DNA of 61,259 nucleotides from a virus: IMG/VR virus record IMGVR_UViG_3300045003_000239, positions 1 to 61,259 of that record; one strand, given 5' to 3'. The first letter of the stretch is position 1; each line of letters starts with the position of its first letter. The translations under genes were made by a program, and so were the position numbers. Of the stretch, positions 1-7,939 are shown in pieces. Under the pieces are notes generated by a model, which was not told the DNA's origin, did not search any database, and saw only the letters and a program-made list of their open reading frames with translations.

Positions 1-145
1 GGGAGCCCGTCTTCTTTAGGGGGGGGGGGCACGGAGAACCCGCCAGCAGCCAACCCTGAGGGACTGGGTCCCGTGCAACATCACGCTCAAGCGCGGGCTC
101 ACGGGCGCGAAGCCCGAAGGCTTCTGCTTCTGGGTCTTCGAGTGG
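1..145. repeat. Terminal redundancy, left copy
   Basis: Identical to 61116-61259 except for one G (run of 11 here, 10 there). This is what an assembler leaves when it overruns a circular or circularly permuted genome, so the unique length is about 61,115 bp. A real terminal repeat of a linear virus cannot be excluded. Confidence 0.9.
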
Positions 146-262
146 CTGAACCTCCAGCCCGACGACGAGTTCCACGACCTCTTCCCCGGCAGCGGCGCCG
201 TCACGCGCGCCTGGGAGAAGTGGCGCGCGCAGAAGCTCGGAGGTGCGCCCGTTGAAGCGTGA
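1..262 (+). CDS. 3' part of the junction-spanning DNA methyltransferase-like gene
   Basis: This is the C-terminal half of the gene that begins at 60848 and runs off the end of the window. The frame that ends at the TGA at 260-262 reads ...RDWVPCNITLKRGL..., then DLFPGSGAV, which resembles motif I (FxGxG) of amino-methyltransferases. The N-terminal half carries ADPIY, resembling the catalytic DPPY motif, so the order IV then I suggests a beta-type N6-adenine or N4-cytosine enzyme. The two halves are in frame only if the G run at 19-29 has 9 or 12 Gs; here it has 11, so as written the gene is interrupted. The last 20 bases overlap the primase gene. The whole protein would be about 175 residues. 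Substrate site is unknown. Confidence 0.6.
19..29 (+). repeat. Poly-G tract 1 (11 G)
   Basis: Run of 11 G inside the junction methyltransferase gene; the same tract at 61134-61143 has 10. Nine or twelve Gs would give the full protein; eleven leads to a stop within ten codons. Confidence 0.85.
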
Positions 263-1286
263 GGACGCCTGGCTCGCGCACCTGGGCACCACGGCGAGCG
301 CGCGCTTCCCGCGCGAGGTCGCCTTCCCCGTCCAGGGCGTGGACCGCTTCACGCGCGTCCTCGTCCACAGCCCCAACGACTACGTCGAGCTCCTCGACCG
401 CCTCGCCAGCTCGCGCAACACGTACACCGGCGTGTACAGCCTTCCCCAGAAGCGCGAGCGCGTCTTCCACGTCGCCTACATGGACGTGGACGCCCCGACC
501 TTCGCCGAGGCGCACGTCCAGAGCGAGGCCCTCGTCCAGGAGAGCTATCGCCGCTACGGCAAGTTCCCTCGCGAGTACGTGAGCGGCGCCAAGGGCTTCG
601 CGCTCTACTGGGCCTTCCCCGAGTGCGCCGCGGACCCGCGCGCCATCCGCGACTGGTGCCTCAAGCTCGCCGCCGACGCCGGCGTCACGCTCCAGGACAC
701 GACCGTCCTGGGCGAGGTCGAGCGCGTCAGCCGCGTCCCATACACCTACAACTTCAACGCCGTCGAGAAGATCGGCCGCCCCGCGGTCTGCGTCCCCGTG
801 GATCCTCGCTGGAGCGCCGACGAGATGCTCCAGGAGAGCCGCGAGCCCTCCCGCTTCCTCGCGCCCACGGGCGACGTCTTCCCCGAGGTCGCGAGCGAGC
901 TCATGGACCTCACCCGCGCGCTGCCACCCGAGACGCCCGCGGCCGAGCTCCTCGCGCGCTTCGACCTCTCCCGCGCCGACGCGACCGTCCAGTTCTTCGT
1001 CGAGAACGCCGCGAAGGTCCGCGACGGCCGCCACCGCATCCTCGGCATGGTCCTGATCCCCTGGTGCGCCGCGAGCGGACGCACGGAGGCTGAGACCATC
1101 GCCTTCTGCGGCGCGTGGATCAAGACGACGCACGAGCCGCCGCACGACTACCGCGAGCACGTCCGCGCGAACTACGACTGGGCCCGCCGGCGCACGTGGC
1201 GCCCGTGGAGCCTGGAGTCGTTCTTCAAGAAGAATCCGGAGCTGCTCACGCAGTTCCTCTCGTCCTCACCCGAGGTGACCCCCTAA
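243..1286 (+). CDS. Archaeo-eukaryotic primase (AEP) / PrimPol-like protein
   Basis: Probable replicative primase that makes primers for the virus-coded family B polymerase. The 347-residue protein shows the AEP pattern: a DVD metal-binding motif after a hydrophobic strand (residues 81-83, HVAYMDVD), an SGAKGF segment (114-119) at the place of motif II, and a basic RVPYT segment (164-168) near motif III. The C-terminal third is helical and resembles the helical extensions of viral primases. The start is GTG at 243, overlapping the preceding methyltransferase gene; the next gene overlaps in a TAATG. It heads a tightly packed replication operon (primase, winged helix, RadA, RPA, nuclease). No helicase domain is fused. 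The family call rests on motifs, not on a search. Confidence 0.7.
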   Translation: MRPLKREDAWLAHLGTTASARFPREVAFPVQGVDRFTRVLVHSPNDYVELLDRLASSRNTYTGVYSLPQKRERVFHVAYMDVDAPTFAEAHVQSEALVQESYRRYGKFPREYVSGAKGFALYWAFPECAADPRAIRDWCLKLAADAGVTLQDTTVLGEVERVSRVPYTYNFNAVEKIGRPAVCVPVDPRWSADEMLQESREPSRFLAPTGDVFPEVASELMDLTRALPPETPAAELLARFDLSRADATVQFFVENAAKVRDGRHRILGMVLIPWCAASGRTEAETIAFCGAWIKTTHEPPHDYREHVRANYDWARRRTWRPWSLESFFKKNPELLTQFLSSSPEVTP

Positions 1287-1564
1287 TGGCCTGGAAAAAC
1301 AACGAGTCCGTCGAAGTCCAACAGAACGCCGTCATGTCCGCCATCCGCCGCGCCCTCAACGGGAAGCGGCAGGTGACCGCGACTGAGGCCTACGAGGCAT
1401 ACAAGCAGGAGACCCTGCCCGAGCCGATCACGCACTTCAGCAACCGCCGCTTCCTCGACTACATCCACAAGCTCGAGGAGCAGAAGCAGGTCAAGTGCAT
1501 CGTCGTGAGCCGCGGGCGCAAGGGCGCCGCGCTCCACGTGAGCCTCCCGGAGGCGACCGCGTGA
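1286..1564 (+). CDS. Small winged-helix protein like the C-terminal domain of Cdc6/Orc1
   Basis: A 92-residue protein. Its pattern (AYEAYK..., then RRFLDYIHKLEEQK, then VVSRGRKGAA) closely follows the C-terminal winged helix of archaeal Orc1/Cdc6, in which YEEYK, RR(I/V)SD and VVSRGRYG occur in the same order. No AAA+ ATPase domain precedes it. A plausible role is to bind the viral origin or tether host replication proteins; this is inference. ATG overlaps the primase stop (TAATG), so translation is probably coupled. Confidence 0.55.
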   Translation: MAWKNNESVEVQQNAVMSAIRRALNGKRQVTATEAYEAYKQETLPEPITHFSNRRFLDYIHKLEEQKQVKCIVVSRGRKGAALHVSLPEATA

Positions 1565-2100
1565 ACGCGCCCCTCGTCCGCCGCAGCACGCACGAGAGCG
1601 TCGTCGAGGGCTACGAGAAGAGCCTCGCCGCCCGCGACGCCCTCATCCGCGAGCAGGAGAAGAAGATCGCCGACCAGAACCGCGCCATCGCGACGCTCAA
1701 CGCCGAGCACGCCCGCGAGGTCGCCGAGATCCGCCAGCAGGCCCGGGACCAGTTCCAGGACGCCATCCTCGCCTCCACCGAAGCCCTCGCCGAGGCCTAC
1801 GAGGAAGTCGCCGCCATCACGCGCACCCTCTCCGGCCGCGGGCGCCCGCGCATCTGCGCGCGGTGCACCAACGGCGTCGGCGAGCACAACGAGCACTGCG
1901 TCGGCGCGCGCATCGTCGAGTACGCGACCATCAAGGCCGGCGAGTACCGCGCCCGCCTCCCGCCCCTCCACGATGCGACCGCTCCCACCATGACGTCCGC
2001 GCTCCAGGGCGAGGACGCCAAGGCTGCCATGGACGAGAACGGCGTGAGTCCCGACGAGCACGCCGTCTTCGAGAACGCCCTCGCGTCCGAACCCGCGTGA
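1561..2100 (+). CDS. Coiled-coil protein with a CxxC zinc-like motif
   Basis: 179 residues starting at a GTG that overlaps the previous stop (GTGA). Residues about 15-75 are heptad-like and rich in charged residues (EKKIADQNRAIATLNAEH), predicting a coiled coil. A central ICARC...H...C segment may bind zinc. The C-terminal third is acidic. It lies inside the replication operon between the winged-helix gene and the RadA gene, so a role in DNA metabolism is likely, but the family is not recognised. Confidence 0.6.
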   Translation: MNAPLVRRSTHESVVEGYEKSLAARDALIREQEKKIADQNRAIATLNAEHAREVAEIRQQARDQFQDAILASTEALAEAYEEVAAITRTLSGRGRPRICARCTNGVGEHNEHCVGARIVEYATIKAGEYRARLPPLHDATAPTMTSALQGEDAKAAMDENGVSPDEHAVFENALASEPA

Positions 2101-2105
2101 ACCCC

Positions 2106-3434
2106 ATGTCCACCGCCGCCCAGTGGCTCAAGGCCAACACGCACACGCTCGACTTCTGGGACGCCAACGCGGACCAGATCTGGGGCGTCGTGACCAGCGG
2201 CGGCAGCGGCAACAAGTACACCGTCTCCCTCACGAGCGACGGACGCGCAACGTGCGGCTGCGCCTACTCCTGGATCGGCCCCGGCCGGTTTTGCAGCCAC
2301 CTCTGCGCGCTCCTTCTGAAGATGCCCCAGGTCGTCGTCGCCCAGCGCCTCGAGGCCATGGTCCGCATCCAGCACGACGACGAACCCTTCCCCCTCCCTT
2401 CGGTGACCCAGATGAAAGGCGACTTCGGCTATCTCACGACGACCATCCCCGCGTTCAACGACCTCATGGGCGGCCTGCCCTACGGCACCATGATGGGCCT
2501 CTACGGCCCGGCCGGCACCGGCAAGAGCATCATCGCCATCCAGGCCGCGTTCGAGACGCTCGCCCAGCGCCCCGGCGACGCGCTCTTCGTGGACACCGAG
2601 GGCGGCTACGGCACCATCGTGGAATGGACCCCCATCCTCGCGAAGCGCTACGGCCTCGACGTCCAGGTCGTCCCCCTCGCCAGCAGCGTGGATGAGGACG
2701 AGAAGGTCACCGTCGTGCCCGTCGTCGCCGTCCAGAAGGGCAAGCGCCACATCTTCGTCGCCGACATCCGCAGCATCGAGCCTCTCAGCGACTTTCACGG
2801 CCGCAGCGGGCGCATCAGCATCTCCGAGGTCAAGGAGAAGGGCGGCGAGCTCAAGGGCGGCAAGATCACCTGGAAGAAGCTCAACACGGGCTGGGTCAAC
2901 GACGTCTGGGAGACGCCCATCGGGAAGTGGTGTGCGAAGCACAAGATCTGCTTCCTCGCCTACGACAGCGTCACGAACCCGCTGGAGGTCTTCGGCAGCA
3001 ACGCCGAGTCGTTCCCCGCCCGCGGCGACGCCACGAAGGACCTCCTCAACGTCGCCCAGCTCATGACGTACGAGATGAGCCTCGTCACCGTCGCCATCAT
3101 GCACGAGGTCGTGAACCCGCAGAGCACGGGCGGCCAGCGCCCGCAGCAGACCGGCGGGAGCGGCGTCGCGTACAACTTCAAGATCAAGGTGTACGTCGAG
3201 GGCCCCCGCAAGAGCTTCCACACGCCCCAGCTCGAAAAGGAGGTGAACGCGCGGCGCGGCAAGAACACGCGCCTCTTCTGGCTCAGCCGCCACCTCTCGC
3301 GCAAGGAGTGGGAGCGCCCCGTCCTCCTCGACCTCACGAACGACGGCTACGTCGGCGCCGGCGAGAAGGCCACGCCCTTCGTCGAGCCCACCGACCCCAC
3401 CGCCGAGCCCGAGGCCGAGCCGGAGGTGAGCTGA
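2106..3434 (+). CDS. SWIM-domain/RadA-like recombinase fusion
   Basis: 442-residue RecA-superfamily ATPase. Walker A is GPAGTGKS (134-141), a VDTEGGYG segment follows (162-169), Walker B is FLAYDS (283-288), and the QQTGGSGVAYNFKIKV stretch corresponds to the RadA region after loop L2 (GGHTLYH in RadA). Ahead of the core, residues 50-65 form CxC...CxH (C50, C52, C63, H65), the signature of a SWIM zinc domain. SWIM proteins such as Sws1 act as separate partners of Rad51 paralogues; here both are one chain. It probably promotes strand exchange in recombination-dependent replication or repair. The acidic C-terminal tail (EPEAEPE) is poorly conserved sequence. Starts at the first ATG after the preceding stop. 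Confidence 0.8.
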   Translation: MSTAAQWLKANTHTLDFWDANADQIWGVVTSGGSGNKYTVSLTSDGRATCGCAYSWIGPGRFCSHLCALLLKMPQVVVAQRLEAMVRIQHDDEPFPLPSVTQMKGDFGYLTTTIPAFNDLMGGLPYGTMMGLYGPAGTGKSIIAIQAAFETLAQRPGDALFVDTEGGYGTIVEWTPILAKRYGLDVQVVPLASSVDEDEKVTVVPVVAVQKGKRHIFVADIRSIEPLSDFHGRSGRISISEVKEKGGELKGGKITWKKLNTGWVNDVWETPIGKWCAKHKICFLAYDSVTNPLEVFGSNAESFPARGDATKDLLNVAQLMTYEMSLVTVAIMHEVVNPQSTGGQRPQQTGGSGVAYNFKIKVYVEGPRKSFHTPQLEKEVNARRGKNTRLFWLSRHLSRKEWERPVLLDLTNDGYVGAGEKATPFVEPTDPTAEPEAEPEVS

Positions 3435-3698
3435 ATGGCGCCCGACGTCAAGGCCATCGTCGTCGAGATCGCCAAGGTCAGCCTCCGCAAGGGCGACCTC
3501 CTCATCGTCAAGGTCCCGCCGGGCTGCTCGCAGCAGATCCGAGACCAGGTCCACCGCGAGCTCAAGGCCATGCAGTCGGACGGCGCGCTCAACGGCGCCC
3601 ACTACATCGTCGCCGACCACGGCTTCGACTTCGTCCAGGGCCAGGGCCCCGCCCACGAAGCTCCCGCCGCCCCGCCCGCGGGAGGTGCGCCCCAGTGA
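3435..3698 (+). CDS. Hypothetical small protein of the replication operon
   Basis: 87 residues, starting at the ATG directly after the RadA stop. It has a compact alpha/beta pattern (KGDLLIVKVPPG, then a helix with QQIRDQVHREL, then HYIVADHGFD) and a Pro/Ala-rich tail. Similar short proteins with a GD-hh-hhKVP motif are common in phages but have no assigned function. Its stop overlaps the GTG of the RPA gene. Confidence 0.6.
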   Translation: MAPDVKAIVVEIAKVSLRKGDLLIVKVPPGCSQQIRDQVHRELKAMQSDGALNGAHYIVADHGFDFVQGQGPAHEAPAAPPAGGAPQ

Positions 3699-5164
3699 GC
3701 GTCGAAGCCCTCCCCCACTGGAAGGACACCGTCGCCCTCCTCAAGACGAAGGGCTACACGGACGAGCAGATCACCAGCGCGGCCGACGCCAAGCGCAAGA
3801 TGCTGGGCAAGGCCGCGCGCACCGAGGACTTCGTCCTCTGGACCGTCGCCCTCGGCTTCGGCGTCGAGGTCCCCAAGATCACGACGATGGAGCGCAAGCC
3901 CCGCGGCGAGGCCAAGCCCATCACCGCCGGCGACGTCACGCGCGAGTTCGGCGAGACGAACAAGGACCAGGAGTTCGCCATCGAAGGCTGGGTCCTCAAC
4001 CCCGTCGAGTACTACACGAAGACGACCCCGCCCAAGCCCCGCATCAAGGTGGCCTTCGTGGACTCCACCGGCAGCACGCAGATCACGTGCTTCGGCGAGG
4101 AGTCCTGCGAGCACTGGCGCAACCACGAGCTCGACTACCCCAGCTTCGTCCGCCTCGAGGGCCTCCAGGTCTTCGCGCTCGGCGAGGACGGCGTGACGCT
4201 CACGCACGGCAAGTTCGCGCGGTGCACGAAGCTGGACCCGGCCTACCCGCTGGAGAAGGCGCTGCCCGACGCGAGCGACGCCTACGTGGCCGAAGGCAAG
4301 CTCGCCCGCATCCAGGGCTTCGTCACGGACGAGTCCCAGAAGACGTGGAAGCGCTGCTCGAAGTGCGGCAAGGGCGACAAGAACTGCAAGGGCCACCAGG
4401 GCGGCCAGACGTACGAGGACCAGGAGATCCACACGGTCACCGTCTTCGACGGCAACGCGCGCCACACCCTGGTGATGTTCGACGAGCTCGCGCCGCGCCG
4501 CAAGCTCTACGGCTTCCCCATCGAGGCCATCGGCCTCTACCGCAAGAAGGAGAAGGGCCCCGGCGAGTTCGAGGCTGTCATCGTGAACGTCGGCGCCGAG
4601 CCCGCCTTCAAGCCGCTCCCCACGACGCTCAAGCCCGAGTCGAAGCCCGCGCCCGCCCCGCGCGCCGCGCCCCAGCGCAGCGGCGACAACGCCGTCTGGC
4701 CGCAGACGGTGGACGTCCTCAACCGCGCCCTCCGCCCGCACCGCCTCCGCCCCGTCACGGACGTCCTCCAGGCGTTCCAGGAGGCCGGCATCGGCGCGGA
4801 GGACGCGCAGGACCAGATGAACCGCGCGTGCGCCCAAGGCATCGTGCGCGCCGCGGGCGAGCAGTACCAGTGGATGGGCGGTGACCCCCAGGTCGGCGAG
4901 CCTCCCGCCGCCGCCCCGGCGCCCGCGACCTCGCCCGCCGCGAGCGCGCCGCCTGCCTCGTCCGAGGAGCGTTCCCGCCAGCGCAAGGTCATGGGCCTCG
5001 TCCGCAAGCTCGACGACGGCAAGGGCGCCCCCTGGGACAAGGTAGCTGAAGCCGCCGCGAGCGAGGGCATGGACGCGAAGATGATCGACGAGACCATCGA
5101 AGCGATGCTGACCACCGGCGACGTCTGGGAACCCGTCCTCGGTCGCCTCAAGCCCAAGGAGTGA
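3695..5164 (+). CDS. RPA-like single-stranded DNA-binding protein
   Basis: 489 residues from GTG 3695 (GTGA overlap). Two OB-fold-like regions are visible, about residues 90-180 and 200-290. The second contains a zinc knuckle CSKCGKGDKNCKGH (221-234), as in the large RPA subunit and archaeal RPAs. A Pro/Ala linker separates a further helical segment, and the last 65 residues look like the winged helix found at the C-terminus of archaeal RPA/MCM proteins (VMGLVRKLDDGKG...WDKV...G.V.EP). Role: protects ssDNA and recruits RadA and the polymerase. Neighbours (primase, RadA, XPF nuclease) agree with this. Confidence 0.7.
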   Translation: MSVEALPHWKDTVALLKTKGYTDEQITSAADAKRKMLGKAARTEDFVLWTVALGFGVEVPKITTMERKPRGEAKPITAGDVTREFGETNKDQEFAIEGWVLNPVEYYTKTTPPKPRIKVAFVDSTGSTQITCFGEESCEHWRNHELDYPSFVRLEGLQVFALGEDGVTLTHGKFARCTKLDPAYPLEKALPDASDAYVAEGKLARIQGFVTDESQKTWKRCSKCGKGDKNCKGHQGGQTYEDQEIHTVTVFDGNARHTLVMFDELAPRRKLYGFPIEAIGLYRKKEKGPGEFEAVIVNVGAEPAFKPLPTTLKPESKPAPAPRAAPQRSGDNAVWPQTVDVLNRALRPHRLRPVTDVLQAFQEAGIGAEDAQDQMNRACAQGIVRAAGEQYQWMGGDPQVGEPPAAAPAPATSPAASAPPASSEERSRQRKVMGLVRKLDDGKGAPWDKVAEAAASEGMDAKMIDETIEAMLTTGDVWEPVLGRLKPKE

Positions 5165-5170
5165 GCCGCC

Positions 5171-5839
5171 TTGGAAGCGCCGGCCCCCTTCCCCATCCTC
5201 GTGGACGACCGCGAGGACAAGAAGCTCCTCGCGAAGCTCGCCAAGATCGAGGGCGCCCAAGTCCTCGTCACGCGCCTCCCAGTGGGCGACGTGAGCATCG
5301 GCGACTACCTCTGCGAGCGGAAGGAGGCCGGCGACTTCTTCAACAGCCTCATGGACCACCGCTTGTTCCGCCAACTCAAAGAGCTGCGCGACAACAGCGA
5401 GTTCCCCATCCTCATCTTCTGCGGCGATCCCCACGTCGAAATCTCGTGGCGCCGCACGGATGCCCAGCGCCTCCACATGAGCTTCATCGGCGCGAAGGCC
5501 GCCATCGCGCGCATGGGCATCAGCTTCCTCGAGGTCCGCAGCGACGACGAGTACATCGAGCTCCTCGTCTCGATGGCGAAGCAGGCGAACCCGAACCGCC
5601 CGCCCAGCGACCGGCCCGTCCTCACGCGCAAGGCGGACCGCAAGCCGCAGGAAGTCGCGAGCGACGTCCTCTGCGCGCTCGACGGCGTCGGGCGCGACCT
5701 CGCGGACAAGCTCCTCGCGCGCTTCGGCACCATCCAGGCCATCGCGAACGCCAGCATGGAGGATCTCCGCGCCGTCCCCGGCTGCGGCCCCACGAAGGCC
5801 CAGGCCGTCCACGAAGCGTTCCGCTACCGGAGGACCTGA
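5171..5839 (+). CDS. XPF/ERCC4-type structure-specific nuclease with HhH domain
   Basis: 222 residues. The ERCC4 nuclease core is clear: VDDRE (11-15), GDY (44-46) and CERK (48-51), giving the VDxRE...GD...ERK active site. The C-terminal 55 residues form a tandem helix-hairpin-helix (LDGVGRDLADKLL and VPGCGPTKAQAV). This is the compact, helicase-free architecture of crenarchaeal XPF. It would cut flaps, forks or Holliday-type branches made by RadA/ERF. The start is TTG at 5171, chosen because AAGGAG lies at 5157-5162 and no ATG or GTG lies in frame nearby. Confidence 0.85.
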   Translation: MEAPAPFPILVDDREDKKLLAKLAKIEGAQVLVTRLPVGDVSIGDYLCERKEAGDFFNSLMDHRLFRQLKELRDNSEFPILIFCGDPHVEISWRRTDAQRLHMSFIGAKAAIARMGISFLEVRSDDEYIELLVSMAKQANPNRPPSDRPVLTRKADRKPQEVASDVLCALDGVGRDLADKLLARFGTIQAIANASMEDLRAVPGCGPTKAQAVHEAFRYRRT

Positions 5840-5841
5840 CC

Positions 5842-6393
5842 ATGGGCACGCGCGTGAACGAGAAGACCGGCCAGGTCGTGCGCTTCGAGGAGGGCGACGC
5901 CTTCCGCACCGGCATGGTCTGGCGCCGCCCCATCGCGCGCTGGTTCGAGCGCCAGGCCTCCCGCCTCGACCTCCAGCGCCCCCTCGTCCACGTCTGCTCG
6001 GGCTCCTCGAGCCTCGGCGAGATCCGCGTGGACGCCGTCCATCCCCACGCAAACCTCCGCGCCGACGCCTTCCAGCTCCCGTTCAAGGACGAGAGCCTGG
6101 GCACGGTCATCTACGACGGCACGTACGAGATCAGCCTCCCCAAGCGCGTCGCCATCTGCAAGGAGCTTCGCCGGGTTATCCGACCAGGGGGGGGGCTGCT
6201 TTGGAAGCAGCGATGGCGCCCGCTCGAAGGCCTCTTCCTCATCGAAGAGGAATGGGTCGTCGGGCGCCGCGTCGGGTTGCCGCGCGACGTGGACCTCCTC
6301 ATCCGCACACAGCGGCGCTTCCCCGGCCCGAAGGTCGGCCAAGGCATCAAGACGGCCGCGCAGCGACGCGCCGGGGAGCGTGAGATAGCGTGA
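5842..6393 (+). CDS. SAM-dependent methyltransferase with in-frame poly-G tract
   Basis: 183 residues with a class I SAM fold: PLVHVCSGSSSLGEI as motif I, then ADAFQLPFKDESLGTVIYD, then RRVIRPGGGLL. The ATG has a good Shine-Dalgarno (GGAGG at 5829-5833, spacing 8). Nine Gs at 6187-6195 encode the PGGG of the post-motif; with nine, the frame is open to the TGA at 6391. Any length that is not a multiple of three changes would truncate the protein. The target (DNA or other) is not evident. It overlaps the next methyltransferase gene (GTGA) and the two share the same C-terminal pattern, suggesting paralogues. Confidence 0.65.
   Translation: MGTRVNEKTGQVVRFEEGDAFRTGMVWRRPIARWFERQASRLDLQRPLVHVCSGSSSLGEIRVDAVHPHANLRADAFQLPFKDESLGTVIYDGTYEISLPKRVAICKELRRVIRPGGGLLWKQRWRPLEGLFLIEEEWVVGRRVGLPRDVDLLIRTQRRFPGPKVGQGIKTAAQRRAGEREIA
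6187..6195 (+). repeat. Poly-G tract 2 (9 G)
   Basis: Run of 9 G coding for Gly-Gly-Gly in the RPGGG loop of the methyltransferase at 5842; in frame as written. Confidence 0.85.
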
Positions 6394-6966
6394 CCACCCA
6401 GCGCCTCAGCGTCGCGCACGTCAACGCTGCCTTCCCGAAGTACCCGATCACCGTGGACGACAAGGGCTGGGTGTACGGAGTCTGGTACTGCGGGACCGGC
6501 TGGCAGAAAGTCGTCCTCCACGGCCAGTACCCGCCTGGCTTCCTCAAGCGCGCGCTCGCCCTCTTCCCAGACGCTCGCGACGTTCTCCACGCGCCCAGCG
6601 GCACGCTCGGGCCCGAGTGGGGCACGACCGTGGACCTCGTCGTGGACGCCGTCCGCAAGCCCATGTACCAGGCCAGCGTCGCGGCGCTCCCCTTCGCCGA
6701 CAACAGCTTCGACCTCTACATCTCGGACCCGCCTTACACGGACGAGGACTCGAAGAAGTACGGCACGCCGCCCTTTCCCATGCGCGCCATGATGTCGGAG
6801 GCCAAGCGCGTTCTGCGAGGGGGGGGGGCACCTCGGAATCCTCCACCGGCACTATCCGACGTTCCGCCGGCAGGACTGGGACCTTGTTGGGCTCATCGCC
6901 GTCGTCACGGGGGCACAGCGCATGACGCGGATGTTCAGCATCTTCCGCAATCTCAAGGAGGAGTAG
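6390..6966 (+). CDS. DNA methyltransferase (DPPY type), frameshifted at a poly-G tract
   Basis: GTG start at 6390. The N-terminal part reads in frame to position 6818 and contains ADNSFDLYISDPPYTDE, with a canonical SDPPY catalytic motif, then SEAKRVLR. Behind the 10-G run (6819-6828) the sensible continuation HLGILHRHYPTF... is found in the +1 frame and ends with TAG at 6964-6966. Nine Gs would join the halves (RVLRGGGHLGILH, the usual RVLRPGGxL motif), giving about 191 residues; as written the frame stays open to 6971 with a nonsense tail. This is either a phase-variable OFF state or an assembly length error. Confidence 0.65.
6819..6828 (+). repeat. Poly-G tract 3 (10 G)
   Basis: Ten Gs at the RVLR-GG loop of the methyltransferase at 6390. 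Nine (or twelve) would restore the frame. Confidence 0.85.
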
Positions 6967-6967
6967 C

Positions 6968-7416
6968 ATGAGCCTTCCCGTCGAAAAGGGGGGGGGGGCG
7001 ACTACGTCGCCTGGTACGCGAACCCGCGCCGCTCCGACGAGTGGGAAACGCCCGACGAGGTCTTCGCGACGCTCCATTCCGAGTTCCGCTTCACCGTGGA
7101 CGGAGCGGCCCGGGCCGAGAACACGAAGCTGCCTCGCTTCTGGTCGCCCGAGATGGACGCCCTCAAGCAGGAGTGGCGCGGCGAGCGCGTCTGGTGCAAT
7201 CCCCCGTACAGCCGCACCGCCGAGTTCATCGCGAAGGGCCACGAAGCCGACGTCGCGGTCTTCCTCGTGCCGGCGCGAACGAACGCGCGCTGGTTCCACG
7301 ATGCGCTCGCGCATGGCGCGCAGCCGCGGTTCTTCCCGCATCGTCTCAAGTTCAAGGGCGCCGAGAGCAGCGCGCCGTTCGACACGCTCCTGATGGTCTT
7401 CCGACGGTGGGTGTAG
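6968..7416 (+). CDS. Phage N6-adenine methyltransferase (Dam, PF05869-like), frameshifted at a poly-G tract
   Basis: After the start MSLPVEK (ATG 6968) a run of 11 G breaks the frame. The true continuation DYVAWYANPRRSDEWETP begins at 7000, one frame away; 9 or 12 Gs would join them. Downstream features are those of the phage Dam family: WETPDEVF, TVDGAA, FWSPEMDALKQEW, GERVWCNPPYSR with catalytic NPPY, and VFLVPARTNARWFHD. Full length would be about 149 residues. The enzyme would methylate adenine in viral DNA and protect it from host restriction. It belongs to the 5842-7939 modification cluster and follows the previous gene after one base. Confidence 0.8.
6988..6998 (+). repeat. Poly-G tract 4 (11 G)
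   Basis: Eleven Gs right after the seventh codon of the Dam gene, so the tract length would decide expression of nearly the whole protein. Nine or twelve is the ON state. Confidence 0.85.
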
Positions 7417-7417
7417 C

Positions 7418-7939
7418 GTGATCGCAGCGCGCGAGGTCGTGGACATCGTCCGGGACAACCGGATGAACGGCCACTACCTCGAGCAGTGGGCCGCTGACCT
7501 TCTCCGCCGCATCCGCCGAGACGTCCAGGTTGTCGGCGGGATCCACGGCGGCGCCGTCCCCGACCACTTCCACCAGAGCGGCACGTGGGACATCCTCGCC
7601 GACGGCATCTTCTACGAGGTCAAGGGCTGCACCTTCCGCATCCGCCGAAGCAGCGTCCGCTCCAAGACGCAGTACGGCCGCTGGAAAATCGACGCCGACG
7701 CCCACCACGCCATCCCCGCCGACGTCGCCGCGCGCACGATGTACCTCCTCATCGTCCGCGTCGGCAAGCGCCCCGTCGTCGCCTACCTCGTCAGCCACGC
7801 GCGCATGACGAGCATCCTGGAGCGCTACTGGCGCCAGGGCCGCTTCGTGAGCCTGAGCCACATCGTCGTGGGCCGCGAGCTCCTCACCATCTTCGACGCC
7901 CGCCGCAAGGCGAGCAAACCGCGCAGGGGGGGGGCGTGA
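7418..7939 (+). CDS. Putative PD-(D/E)XK nuclease
   Basis: 173 residues from GTG 7418, one base after the Dam stop. The central part reads GTWDILADGIFYEVKGC: an Asp, then a strand with E-V-K, which fits the PD-(D/E)XK nuclease core (D...ExK). An N-terminal Glu-containing helix (HYLEQWAADLLRR) would complete the fold. It could be a restriction-like or Holliday-junction-like nuclease; next to three methyltransferases a restriction/modification link is attractive but unproven. The last codons are made by a 9-G run (RRGGA, then TGA). No HNH or GIY motif is present. Confidence 0.55.
   Translation: MIAAREVVDIVRDNRMNGHYLEQWAADLLRRIRRDVQVVGGIHGGAVPDHFHQSGTWDILADGIFYEVKGCTFRIRRSSVRSKTQYGRWKIDADAHHAIPADVAARTMYLLIVRVGKRPVVAYLVSHARMTSILERYWRQGRFVSLSHIVVGRELLTIFDARRKASKPRRGGA
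7926..7934 (+). repeat. Poly-G tract 5 (9 G)
   Basis: Nine Gs at the very 3' end of the nuclease gene, four bases before its TGA. A different length would extend the protein by 17-24 residues in another frame. Confidence 0.8.
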
